Assembly (NCBI GenBank): GCA_031259095.1
Contig: JAIRLW010000440.1
Span: 1 to 18,880, forward strand
From: Planctomycetaceae bacterium
GTDB taxonomy: Bacteria; Planctomycetota; Planctomycetia; Pirellulales; Thermoguttaceae
Direction: 5' to 3'
Length of the DNA: 18,880 nucleotides
Part shown: piece by piece, positions 7,110 through 15,079 of the stretch
How positions within the stretch are numbered: position 1 is the first letter of the stretch
How the letters are laid out: each line of letters opens with the position of its first letter
The notes under the pieces: generated by a model
Told to the model about the DNA's origin: nothing
The model's database searches: none
Seen by the model: the letters and a program-made list of their open reading frames with translations, nothing else
Translations under genes and position numbers: made by a program

Positions 7110-8318
7110 ATGACAGACAACGACAATAACCGTTCTTTTGATTTACCGCCCGCTTCGGGACCAACCGACGAATCATCTCATCATTTTGACGCGGATGTTC
7201 CCAATGCGCCCAAGAAAAAAACACGGCACGGCAGTTTTTCAACCGGTTTCACGCCTCGCCGTGAAAATTCGTCGGTTCCTCCCCAAAAAACGGTCAATGA
7301 TTTCGCGGGCAACTCCGCAACTTCTGCTCCGAATACCAACAACGCCAATATCGGTCGATCAGCAACAAAACCCGCAACAACGGCTTCCGCAACTTCGGCC
7401 AGAACAGAATCTCCAATCCCGTTCTGGTCACGACCAACCACTATCGATAAAACATTTGAACGAACTCGTCTTCTTGTTTTATGTTTGGTGATGTTGCCGT
7501 TGTCCATTTTTGCGTATTTTCCCTCCCTTTGTGAAATTGTCTATGCCTGGTACACCCAACTCGATTATGGGCATGGATTTTTTGTGTTGCCGCTTGTCGT
7601 GTTGTTCCTGTATCTTCGCCTCGATACGTATCCGGGAACACGTTACCAATTAACATGGATTGGACTATTTCCAATTTTGATCTGCGGTATTATGAGGATT
7701 TATGCTGCAAATCAATACATGGACACGTTAGATCAATGGTCGCTTTTGTTTTGGATTTTAGGAATTGTCTGGTTTTTTTATGGTAATCGCGTTTTCTTTT
7801 GGGCGCTTCCTTCGTTGCTGTTTTTGATTTTCATGTTCCAATTGCCATGGAGTTTTGAAGTGTTACTGAGAAACCATTTACAGCAATTTGCCGCTCAATT
7901 CGCAACAGTGTTGTTGCGAATTGCAGGAGAAACGGCTATTCCGATTAAAAATACTATCCGATTAAGTACCATGGAATTGGCGGTCGAACAAGCGTGCAGC
8001 GGAATTCGTTTCCTGATTAGTATTTTTGCGATTTCCTTTGCAACAATCCTGCTCATCAAAAAACCTTGGTGGCAAAATATTGTTATTTTAGGCATTGCGG
8101 TTCCGATTGCTTTGTTTGTCAACGCCGCACGCATCGCCACCACCGGAATTCTTTTGCTTAATTTCGAGGATTTCGTTAAAAGTATAACGCCGGAAAACAG
8201 AAACCCCGCCGTCATTGCCGATGAATTTGCAGGAATTTTTATGATTTTTGTGGCGTTTGGCATTTTTATTGCATTTGTATTTTATTTAGGTAAGGTGTTT
8301 CGTAAAGTGGAAATTTAG
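7110..8318 (+). CDS. Exosortase/archaeosortase family transpeptidase, atypical active site
   Basis: A 402-residue integral membrane protein of the exosortase family; such enzymes process C-terminal PEP-CTERM-type sorting signals on exported proteins at the cytoplasmic membrane. Residues 1-105 are a polar, Thr/Ala/Asn/Pro-rich and probably disordered cytoplasmic tail. From about 118 there are roughly eight membrane segments, with the family signature DYGHGFFVLPL near 151-161. The catalytic-type Cys is Cys296 in EQACSGIRFL and the conserved Arg is Arg341 in NAARIATTG. Thirty residues later, where most exosortases have His in an HE-AG context, this protein has Asp371 in ADEFAG, and no His occurs anywhere after Cys296. 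It is first in a co-directional module with the Wzz-kinase fusion, two TPR proteins and EpsI. The start has no Shine-Dalgarno. Family assignment is firm; activity is uncertain because of the replaced residue. No substrate with a sorting signal is seen in the window. Confidence 0.9.
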   Translation: MTDNDNNRSFDLPPASGPTDESSHHFDADVPNAPKKKTRHGSFSTGFTPRRENSSVPPQKTVNDFAGNSATSAPNTNNANIGRSATKPATTASATSARTESPIPFWSRPTTIDKTFERTRLLVLCLVMLPLSIFAYFPSLCEIVYAWYTQLDYGHGFFVLPLVVLFLYLRLDTYPGTRYQLTWIGLFPILICGIMRIYAANQYMDTLDQWSLLFWILGIVWFFYGNRVFFWALPSLLFLIFMFQLPWSFEVLLRNHLQQFAAQFATVLLRIAGETAIPIKNTIRLSTMELAVEQACSGIRFLISIFAISFATILLIKKPWWQNIVILGIAVPIALFVNAARIATTGILLLNFEDFVKSITPENRNPAVIADEFAGIFMIFVAFGIFIAFVFYLGKVFRKVEI

Positions 8319-8474
8319 ATTGATGCTGTTCGGGTTATTGGTCAAGAACCGCATTTTTTTCATTTTTGCGGAACCAAACGATGATTTTAGGAAAATCACT
8401 TTGAATCAGATTTAATTTGTCTCCGATTCCTGATTTTCGTTTTGAGAACATTACAAATTACAGAGTAAATCACA

Positions 8475-10763
8475 ATGTCCCAGAATAATATTCCACCCAA
8501 TAATGATATGGTTCCAAGCGGAACGATGGATACGATGGCGGGTGCGACGTCTCCCGCACCTTACTACGGACAGGAGATGTTATCGGCTAAACCGAAACCA
8601 CTCATTGATTCCATCGAATTGGCGAAAATAACACCGCAAATTATGATTTTGCTTATTATTTCCGCTTTGAAACGGACTTGGAAATGGGCATTACCAAGCG
8701 GACTGATTCTCGCATCGGTAGTCTTTGCGATTATTATGGTCTCGTTTCCTGTCCGGTACGAAGCAACGGCTTACTTGCAGATTCTTTCCCAAAAACCGTA
8801 TTTCATTTTTGATGAAAAACAACAAAAACAGTACGATACCTATGTTACAACACAGTTTGCGCTGATTCGTAGTCCGTTAATTCTCGAAAAAGCGCTGGAA
8901 AATCCTGAAATCGCTCGCCTTCCGCATATACTTAAACAACAAAATAAAGTCGATTGGCTGGCGAAATCCTTGATATTGCGACAAACAAATAAGTCGGAAA
9001 TCGTAACACTTGGAATTAAAATGGAAGTGGCGGAAGACGCAGAAAAAATCGCCAATAGTGTTATTACCGCGTTTTTCGAATATTATGCGAATCAGATTGA
9101 TAATTGGAATCTTAAATTACACAATCAATTAACTCTGGAACTAAACCGCCAAAAAGCAGTAGCACGATTGATACAACAGGATATTCGTGACAACACGGAA
9201 AAAGCCGCCAAACAAGGCGGAGTTGCCGGTAAAGATGGATTGTCCGGCGGATGGAATCAAGGGGAATCCATTCAGCGCGATCTCTATTTGCAAAGATCCA
9301 AACTGGCAGCGTTGCGGGCAGAAGAAACAATGCTCAAAGAATCCATCAACGGAGAAATGAAGATTCCGCAATCCATGTTGGTAAAAGCCCTCGAAAATAA
9401 TCCGATGTTGCGGATGTTGCAAACAAGATTAGTTGATTTGCTGGAACAAGTTGCCTCGTCGAAAAAAACATTGGTCAGGGATGATGATCCGAAAATTATC
9501 GGTCTTCAAGATCAAATCAAAGAAATCGAAAAGAAAATCAAGGAAGCATATTCCAGCGCCGGAAACGATACCTTTAAGGATGTTCAAAGTTCTTTCGTCG
9601 CGAGTCTGGAACAGGCAATTTTTGAAAAATCAATGGCAATACGGTCTCAAGAAATTTTGGTTGAAGATCTCCAAAAAAGTTATGACGAACAAGTTAAAGA
9701 TGTTGGTGAGCGGACACTTCAAAGTGTTGACGTTTCCTTTCAACGCGCTCAACTGGAACGAATCAATAACATTCTCGATCAATTGGAAACTCGTGTCGTT
9801 ACATTGGAAACCGAAAAATATGCCCCCGACCAAATCGAACTGAAGAAAAAGGCAACCGTTCCCACAAAACCTGATAACGCCAAACAATTACTTTTTGCGT
9901 TTGTTGGAGCATTGGGATGTTTTTGTTTTCCGATTTTTCTTGGAATTGCCATTGAACGTCTCAAGCCCAGACTTTATCATGTTTCACAAATTCGTCGGGC
10001 GATTCCGCAAATTATTATCGGTGAAATTATGGAACCGCCGGTGGCGTGGATTCACGGGGCAACGTTCCGAAAACGTTTAGCGCGTTATCGGGAAAGCGTT
10101 CATAATTGGTGTACGCATCTTTTGTTGAGCGATCCGTTCCGAAATTGCCGAACACTTTCTGTTGCCAGTGTTTCCGGCGATGACGGTAAAACGTTTTTGG
10201 CGGTTCAGGTCGCTGTGGCAATGGCTCAAATGAAAAGCGGTCCCGTCTTACTTATTGATGCGGATATGCGCGTGGGACGATTACATTTGCTTTTCGGCAA
10301 TGAAGAAACCGGAATTGGTTTAGCGGATGTTTTGTCGTTCCGAAACGGTTTTGGCGAAGCGGTTGTGTTGAATGAACGGGAACCAAACCTGCACTTACTT
10401 TCTGCCGGACAATTAGATGTTTCGCCTTATGAATTGCTTGGAGACGGACGTTTTCGGGAATTGCTGGATACGTTGGAATCGCATTATTCGTTGGTGTTGG
10501 TTGTCCTTCCGCCGATAGCGAATGCCGCCGAATCGCTGATTATGGCATCAAGCACCGATTCCGTGTTGCTTTGCGTTCGTCAAGGCGAAACTATTTTGGC
10601 GGCAATGGAAGATGTTTACCGAAAACTTGTTAGTACCGGAAGTTCAGTGGACGGAATTGTGGTCAAAGATATTCCTTATTATCAGATGGCAGGAAAAGAC
10701 GGCGGTTTCGCCGATAAATTGGAACAAATTCGACTCGCCCATTTACTGCAATACACCGATTAG
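8475..10763 (+). CDS. Wzz-type polysaccharide chain-length protein fused to a BY-kinase-like P-loop domain
   Basis: A 762-residue inner-membrane protein of the polysaccharide co-polymerase type. Residues 1-70 are cytoplasmic; TM1 is about 71-91, followed by a Wzz-like periplasmic domain (RYEATAYLQI) and long Gln/Lys/Glu-rich coiled-coil segments up to about 460; TM2 is about 473-493. The cytoplasmic C-terminal domain has a Walker A SVSGDDGKT (565-573) and Walker A' LLIDADMR (592-599). The Walker B, normally hydrophobic residues then DTPP, reads LVLVVLPP (673-680), so the Asp is replaced by Val677. Only one Tyr (in the last three residues) is present near the C-terminus, not the usual tyrosine cluster. 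It follows the exosortase gene by 156 bp. It most likely controls chain length or export of an exopolysaccharide. Whether it still binds or hydrolyses ATP or autophosphorylates is doubtful. No Shine-Dalgarno precedes the ATG. Confidence 0.88.
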   Translation: MSQNNIPPNNDMVPSGTMDTMAGATSPAPYYGQEMLSAKPKPLIDSIELAKITPQIMILLIISALKRTWKWALPSGLILASVVFAIIMVSFPVRYEATAYLQILSQKPYFIFDEKQQKQYDTYVTTQFALIRSPLILEKALENPEIARLPHILKQQNKVDWLAKSLILRQTNKSEIVTLGIKMEVAEDAEKIANSVITAFFEYYANQIDNWNLKLHNQLTLELNRQKAVARLIQQDIRDNTEKAAKQGGVAGKDGLSGGWNQGESIQRDLYLQRSKLAALRAEETMLKESINGEMKIPQSMLVKALENNPMLRMLQTRLVDLLEQVASSKKTLVRDDDPKIIGLQDQIKEIEKKIKEAYSSAGNDTFKDVQSSFVASLEQAIFEKSMAIRSQEILVEDLQKSYDEQVKDVGERTLQSVDVSFQRAQLERINNILDQLETRVVTLETEKYAPDQIELKKKATVPTKPDNAKQLLFAFVGALGCFCFPIFLGIAIERLKPRLYHVSQIRRAIPQIIIGEIMEPPVAWIHGATFRKRLARYRESVHNWCTHLLLSDPFRNCRTLSVASVSGDDGKTFLAVQVAVAMAQMKSGPVLLIDADMRVGRLHLLFGNEETGIGLADVLSFRNGFGEAVVLNEREPNLHLLSAGQLDVSPYELLGDGRFRELLDTLESHYSLVLVVLPPIANAAESLIMASSTDSVLLCVRQGETILAAMEDVYRKLVSTGSSVDGIVVKDIPYYQMAGKDGGFADKLEQIRLAHLLQYTD

Positions 10764-10783
10764 GAAAGTTTGGTTTGTGATTT

Positions 10784-10807
10784 GGGAACCTCAAAAATTC
10801 ATTTTTA
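10784..10807. repeat. Fragment of repeat family B
   Basis: GGGAACCTCAAAAATTCATT resembles the left terminus of family B (GGGAACTTCTAAAAACTCGTT) but has no core or right end. A matching right-end fragment (TTTTTAGAGGTTCCC) lies alone at 15929-15943. Confidence 0.4.
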
Positions 10808-10832
10808 TCACAGAGTTTTAAGTTCGAAATTT

Positions 10833-10913
10833 ATTTGTCCCTATTGTCTCATTTGTCCCTAAAGTCCTTATAAAAAGGGATGTTAGGGACAATAGAGACG
10901 AAGGGGACAAATT
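10833..10913. repeat. Repeat family A, full palindromic copy 2
   Basis: An 81-bp imperfect palindrome: the left arm ATTTGTCCCTATTGTCTC, then ATTTGTCCCTAAAGTCC, pairs with the right arm ending AATAGAGACGAAGGGGACAAAT. It matches the architecture of 1005-1098. It sits 70 bp after the chain-length gene stop and could act as a strong RNA hairpin between that gene and the TPR gene. Confidence 0.75.
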
Positions 10914-11030
10914 TACCAATCGCCAATCACAAATAATTATAGTTCCCCTTGTACAATTCATTCCTTATTTTTATCATATAACTTTTATATTCCAATTTTT
11001 TATTAATTCCTAACTAAGTTTGCAATTATT

Positions 11031-11082
11031 CAGTGGAATTTTCGGTTTAACCGTAAAGGCGGCCAAAACGCCGAAACCGCTG
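11031..11082 (+). promoter_or_regulatory. Possible structured RNA leader before the large TPR gene
   Basis: CAGTGG (11031-11036) can pair with CCGCTG (11077-11082) with one G-T wobble, and TTCGG (11041-11045) with CCGAA (11071-11075). A smaller alternative stem, GGCG (11058-11061) with CGCC (11069-11072), competes with the second. It is GC-rich in otherwise AT-rich DNA and ends 34 nt before the ATG. It matches no riboswitch class I can name. Confidence 0.3.
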
Positions 11083-11116
11083 GATAGTTATATAAATTTT
11101 CAATTCACACGTAACT

Positions 11117-14100
11117 ATGACCACTACCGAATCTTTTCAACCGAAACCGGCGTCATCACCATCTGTTTCTGCGCCGCAATCCAACCCTGCTGATTCTCGA
11201 TTAGCCGAATATGTAGTGTCGTGGAAATGGCTGATCGGAGGTTTGATCGTCTTCTTACTCTTGTGCGGTACCGCGATCAGTCTCTATTTCTTTCGCGTGT
11301 CCAATATGTCCGGTCAGATTTTGAGCACTGCCCAAAAAATGGTTCTGGAAGCGGAAGAACTCAAAAAAGAAGGCAAGATGGCAGAATCAATCAAAACAAG
11401 AGTGGACGCCGCCAATCTCCTTGATAATTTCAATCGGTCACAGCCGTTGCCAACTCTTAAAGTTTTGGTTGAGTTGAACGGTATTTTGGAAAGCCTTTAC
11501 AAAGATGAAGGTAAAGCCAATGCGACTCTTGCCGGAATCATTCGCAGTAAACAACTGATTGATAATTGTACACAATTAATTCAGGTCATTGCCTCCGATA
11601 AAGAATCGCTTGCTTACCGGATTCGGTTGATGGAACTGGAATGGGATCGTCGGGATTTCGCTAATGTTATTGATCGGGCAAGAGAAGTACAACGTGTTGA
11701 GCGGGAATTTAACGACCTGAATAATTATAACGCGATGCGTTATCTAACATTGTCGGTGATGATTCGTCTTCCGTTGGTTGGTTACAATCCGTTACAAATA
11801 AATTTAACGCCGCCTCTGCCGCAATATTTGGATAAACTGCTGGAACTGGTGTACAATATGAAACCGAGCAACAATGATATTGAGATTGCCGCGCGGTATG
11901 CGGAATTTATTATCGATGTTAAACGCGACACCTTTAAGAATGTTGCCAGCCCAGACCTTTACAACGCCAAAGATGAAGAACGGAAAACAAAAGCGTTAGC
12001 GATTATTGATACAATGGTTAGCCGTAATCCTAACGAGGTGAACGCTTATTTAACCCGTTTCCGGTTTAAAACACGTTTTATTCCTTCGGAGCCGTTGCCG
12101 GATAAGTTAGACCCCGACCTACAAGCGATTTTGAAACTTGATCCCAATGATGTTGAGGGATTGATTCTTGCCAGTTTGTATGTGTTTCAGCAATCAGCCC
12201 TTGCCAGCCGCTCAGGGAATACCGAACTTGCGGAGGAACAGAAAAAGTTAGGAGAAGATTTGTTACGCCGCAATGTTTTAGCCAACCCGCATTACGGACT
12301 TGGTTATCAATATCTTGGCGAATATCTTAGCGGCGAAGGAAAAATCGATGAAGCGATTCAAATTTGGAGTGATGGTATTGCCAAGTCCAATCATCCGGCG
12401 GTTGAAGAATTGGTTGGACGGCTTGTGCTTGCTCTTTTGGATCAAAAACGTTTTGAAGAAGCCGAAGCGAAAATTGCGTCGTTGAATCAAATTTCGATAG
12501 ACGCAAGAATGAGACGTCCTGATTCGGTATCGCAAATTCGCAATATGTCAACTCTTTTGTACAGTAAACTTTATGCGAATCAGGGATCGGAAATATTAGT
12601 TAAAGCGGAAGAAGCCCAAATAGCGGGACATTCCAAAGAAGCCCAGCGTTTGTATGCGTTGACTCAGAAAAAAAACAACGACGCAATTGAAGGTTTAGAC
12701 CGTTTACTTCGCAATTTCGGTTCGCAGACTCATGATTACATTATTGATCGTCAAAGTATTTATGCGAGACTTCTTCCTGAATCGTTGTTGCTGGCGGGTC
12801 GTCTTTTTGCGGATTTAGGACAATGGGATAAGGCGGTTCAGTATTTTGTCGCGGTCGATCATCCAACCTTTGCGACGAATTTACAAGACGCGGCAGCGCT
12901 TGCCGCCGCAAACGCTTACCAACAACGAACCCAACCGGATGAAGCGATTCGTATTCTGAAAAAAGCCGTAGAACGTTCGCCAAACAATAAGGTGCTCGAT
13001 TATTATTACACACAGAGTTTGTTCCGATATCAGATAAGCCGCAGCAATCCTGATCCGCAAGATTTGGATATGGTGGAAGAACGGCTTCGCGCGCTCAATG
13101 AACATCGTGAACAGTTGCCGCAACCTTGGATCGTTGATTTGCGATTGATTCATCTTGAAATGACCAAAGCCGGTTTGTCGAATAATTCGGAACAAATTCT
13201 TCAGGCACAAGTTGCGGCAATGCGGAAATTCCGTGAGTTGGAAACAAAGGAACTTCCGGTTCGGGCGAGCAAATCGGGGACGCAAAACCCGAATCAACCG
13301 GAGAAAAAAGTTTATTCCGACGATCTTATTTTTTTGATTGAGATTGCCGGAGTTTACAGTTCGTTGGCGCAATTGTCGGATTTTGATCGGATTATCCAAA
13401 AAATGCGGGAATTACCCAATGGTGAATCCGCTTCTTTTACAGAACGAATTAACGATTCGCTCCGCCGTAACGACCGTGAAGGCGCGTCTCTGATTATCGA
13501 AGAAGCCTTAACAAGCGACTTGCTGACCGCTTCGCAAAAACAACGATTCGTTATTTTGTTACAGACATTAAAAGATAAAGAACCTAATTCCTTAGACAAA
13601 GTTTATACACGTCTGAAATCGATTTTTGACCAAAATCCAGACTCTTTGAAACCGCAGGCATTTTTCCTTTTGGCGAATATGGCGATTGACCGCGACGACA
13701 TTGCCTATGCCAAAATCCTGCTGGAACGGCTAAAAAAATTGGATGTAACTTCAGGAGCGTGGTGGCGGTATGTTCAGGTAAGACTGTTGCTCACCGAACA
13801 GGAACCATCTTACGATGTAATCCGGCAACTTCAGGAAGAAGTCGCTAAAATCCGAAAAGATTGGGATATGTCCTATCTTTTAAGAGCAACCATTGAAGAA
13901 AAATACCTCTTACAAAATACGGAAGACCCGATTGTCAAAACAACGCTGATTACTGCCTATCAGTCGGCGATTCGATGCGGCAATGTTCAACCGATTATTT
14001 GGAATCGTCTTCTTTCCTTGTATGAAGAAACAGACAGAGTAGAAGATGCCAAACAACTTCGACATGACGCGATGATTCGCGCTATCGCGTTGGACGCAAC

Positions 14101-14731
14101 CGCGTCCCAGTTTCCGCAACCTTATCAACGAATGTACAATCAGGTTGAAAAATCGATTTTCGATGAAGATTCTCAAAATGCAGACAATATCGCACGACAA
14201 TGTATTGCGTTGGCGGAAGCGCGTCGGGAGAAAAGCGAGTTGATTTTTGGTTTGAATCTTGCTTTAGGCAAACTCTTTTTTGACGCCGGTCTTTTTGATA
14301 GTGCCAGTCGGCATCTGACTGTTGTAGCAAAACAAGGCTCAACAAATGTTTACCCGCTTGCAGTTTGCCTTGCTAAAAATCAGTTGGTGGATGAAGGTTT
14401 TGGCTTAATTCTCGATGAAATTAACCGAACGCCTTCTTCTTTACCGTTGCTGTTGCCATCGTTGTTAGTGCTTCTTTCGCAAGTTCGACCCTCCGAAGCG
14501 GTCTTAGAACGGATTGACAAACTCATGTTGCGGGTTGAAAAGGGAGAGCGTCTGATTCTTCGCGGAACGATTACGCAGGATGAAAGGGATATTGATTTGG
14601 GAGAACGACGACTTAGAGCGCTTGTGATTCGGTTCCCGGAAATGACGGACATTCCCGATCCAAAAAATATTGAAGTGTATCCGCCAATAAAAGAAGATGA
14701 AGAAATTATTGAAGAAGAAACAAAAGAATAA
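11117..14731 (+). CDS. Large membrane-anchored TPR-repeat protein
   Basis: A 1204-residue protein with a Pro/Ser-rich N-terminus, a single membrane segment at about 38-59 (WLIGGLIVFLLLCGTAISLYFF) and a long helical-repeat region. TPR-like units are clearest at about 391-455 (YLGEYLSGEGKIDEAIQIWSDGI), 557-635 (LFADLGQWDKAVQYF; AYQQRTQPDEAIRILKKAVERSPNN) and 1046-1070 (LGKLFFDAGLFDSASRHL). The C-terminus is acidic (EDEEIIEEETKE). With Arg/Lys residues close after the membrane segment the topology is not certain; a signal-anchor with the repeats in the periplasm is plausible. No catalytic motif is seen. TPR proteins commonly accompany exosortase/exopolysaccharide loci as scaffolds, which fits its place between the chain-length protein and EpsI, but a specific partner is not known. 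Gaps on both sides are about 350 bp and contain repeats. No Shine-Dalgarno is present. Confidence 0.85.
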   Translation: MTTTESFQPKPASSPSVSAPQSNPADSRLAEYVVSWKWLIGGLIVFLLLCGTAISLYFFRVSNMSGQILSTAQKMVLEAEELKKEGKMAESIKTRVDAANLLDNFNRSQPLPTLKVLVELNGILESLYKDEGKANATLAGIIRSKQLIDNCTQLIQVIASDKESLAYRIRLMELEWDRRDFANVIDRAREVQRVEREFNDLNNYNAMRYLTLSVMIRLPLVGYNPLQINLTPPLPQYLDKLLELVYNMKPSNNDIEIAARYAEFIIDVKRDTFKNVASPDLYNAKDEERKTKALAIIDTMVSRNPNEVNAYLTRFRFKTRFIPSEPLPDKLDPDLQAILKLDPNDVEGLILASLYVFQQSALASRSGNTELAEEQKKLGEDLLRRNVLANPHYGLGYQYLGEYLSGEGKIDEAIQIWSDGIAKSNHPAVEELVGRLVLALLDQKRFEEAEAKIASLNQISIDARMRRPDSVSQIRNMSTLLYSKLYANQGSEILVKAEEAQIAGHSKEAQRLYALTQKKNNDAIEGLDRLLRNFGSQTHDYIIDRQSIYARLLPESLLLAGRLFADLGQWDKAVQYFVAVDHPTFATNLQDAAALAAANAYQQRTQPDEAIRILKKAVERSPNNKVLDYYYTQSLFRYQISRSNPDPQDLDMVEERLRALNEHREQLPQPWIVDLRLIHLEMTKAGLSNNSEQILQAQVAAMRKFRELETKELPVRASKSGTQNPNQPEKKVYSDDLIFLIEIAGVYSSLAQLSDFDRIIQKMRELPNGESASFTERINDSLRRNDREGASLIIEEALTSDLLTASQKQRFVILLQTLKDKEPNSLDKVYTRLKSIFDQNPDSLKPQAFFLLANMAIDRDDIAYAKILLERLKKLDVTSGAWWRYVQVRLLLTEQEPSYDVIRQLQEEVAKIRKDWDMSYLLRATIEEKYLLQNTEDPIVKTTLITAYQSAIRCGNVQPIIWNRLLSLYEETDRVEDAKQLRHDAMIRAIALDATASQFPQPYQRMYNQVEKSIFDEDSQNADNIARQCIALAEARREKSELIFGLNLALGKLFFDAGLFDSASRHLTVVAKQGSTNVYPLAVCLAKNQLVDEGFGLILDEINRTPSSLPLLLPSLLVLLSQVRPSEAVLERIDKLMLRVEKGERLILRGTITQDERDIDLGERRLRALVIRFPEMTDIPDPKNIEVYPPIKEDEEIIEEETKE

Positions 14732-14804
14732 AAGATAGAGAATATATCAGTGGAATAATTATTTTGTAACTATTTGGTGAAATGTTCGGCATTCTCATGT
14801 TTCT

Positions 14805-14935
14805 GTCCCGTTAGGGACAACATGTTGGTTAATACCGGTGACCGGTAAGAATTTTACCAATAGAGTGTCCCTAACGGGACACGGATTATTTTTTGTACCA
14901 TTTTTTCTGCCAACATATCATCCCTAACGGGACGG
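14805..14935. repeat. Repeat family D, GTCCCGTTAGGGAC cluster
   Basis: Three copies of a short hairpin-forming motif occur in 131 bp: GTCCCGTTAGGGAC (14805-14818), GTGTCCCTAACGGGACAC (14865-14882, inverted) and TCCCTAACGGGA (14921-14932, inverted). The first and last are extended by ACATGTTGG and its inverted partner CCAACATAT, so the block is itself an inverted pair. Between them lies TACCGGTGACCGGTA (14833-14847), a 7-bp inverted repeat. The shared GGGAC words may relate it to family A. Confidence 0.65.
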
Positions 14936-14949
14936 GAATATATTACAAA

Positions 14950-15011
14950 GTAGGCAACTTTTTGCCAAAGGGTTTTCACCCAACGGTTGCATCGGCGAAA
15001 CATCGCCTGCC
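14950..15011. repeat. Repeat family C, copy 3
   Basis: GTAGGCAACTTTTTGCCAAA, then GGGTTTTCACCCAACGG and GCATCGGCGAAACATCGCCTGCC; this matches 2404-2450 and adds the GGCGAAACATCGCC end seen at 2548-2561. Immediately after it, 15017-15041 holds a core fragment of family B (ATAGATTTTAGTCGATTTCGG), so two families abut here. Confidence 0.65.
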
Positions 15012-15065
15012 TTTAAAATAGATTTTAGTCGATTTCGGTGATATTCAGATCAATCCTTTTTTAAT

Positions 15066-15070
15066 AGGAG
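15066..15070 (+). promoter_or_regulatory. Shine-Dalgarno for the small TPR gene
   Basis: AGGAG lies 9 nt before the ATG at 15080. It is the second of only two clear Shine-Dalgarno sequences in the window and fixes this start. Confidence 0.75.
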
Positions 15071-15079
15071 ATTTTAATA

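Noticed and set aside
8341..8372. Terminator after the exosortase gene (CCGCA/TGCGG with T-rich loop)
   Set aside because: The stem is only 5 bp with a loop of more than 10 nt and no following T-run; not distinguishable from chance.
14805..14935. CRISPR-like array
   Set aside because: The motif copies are only about 12-18 bp, occur in both orientations, have unequal spacing and no cas genes are present.
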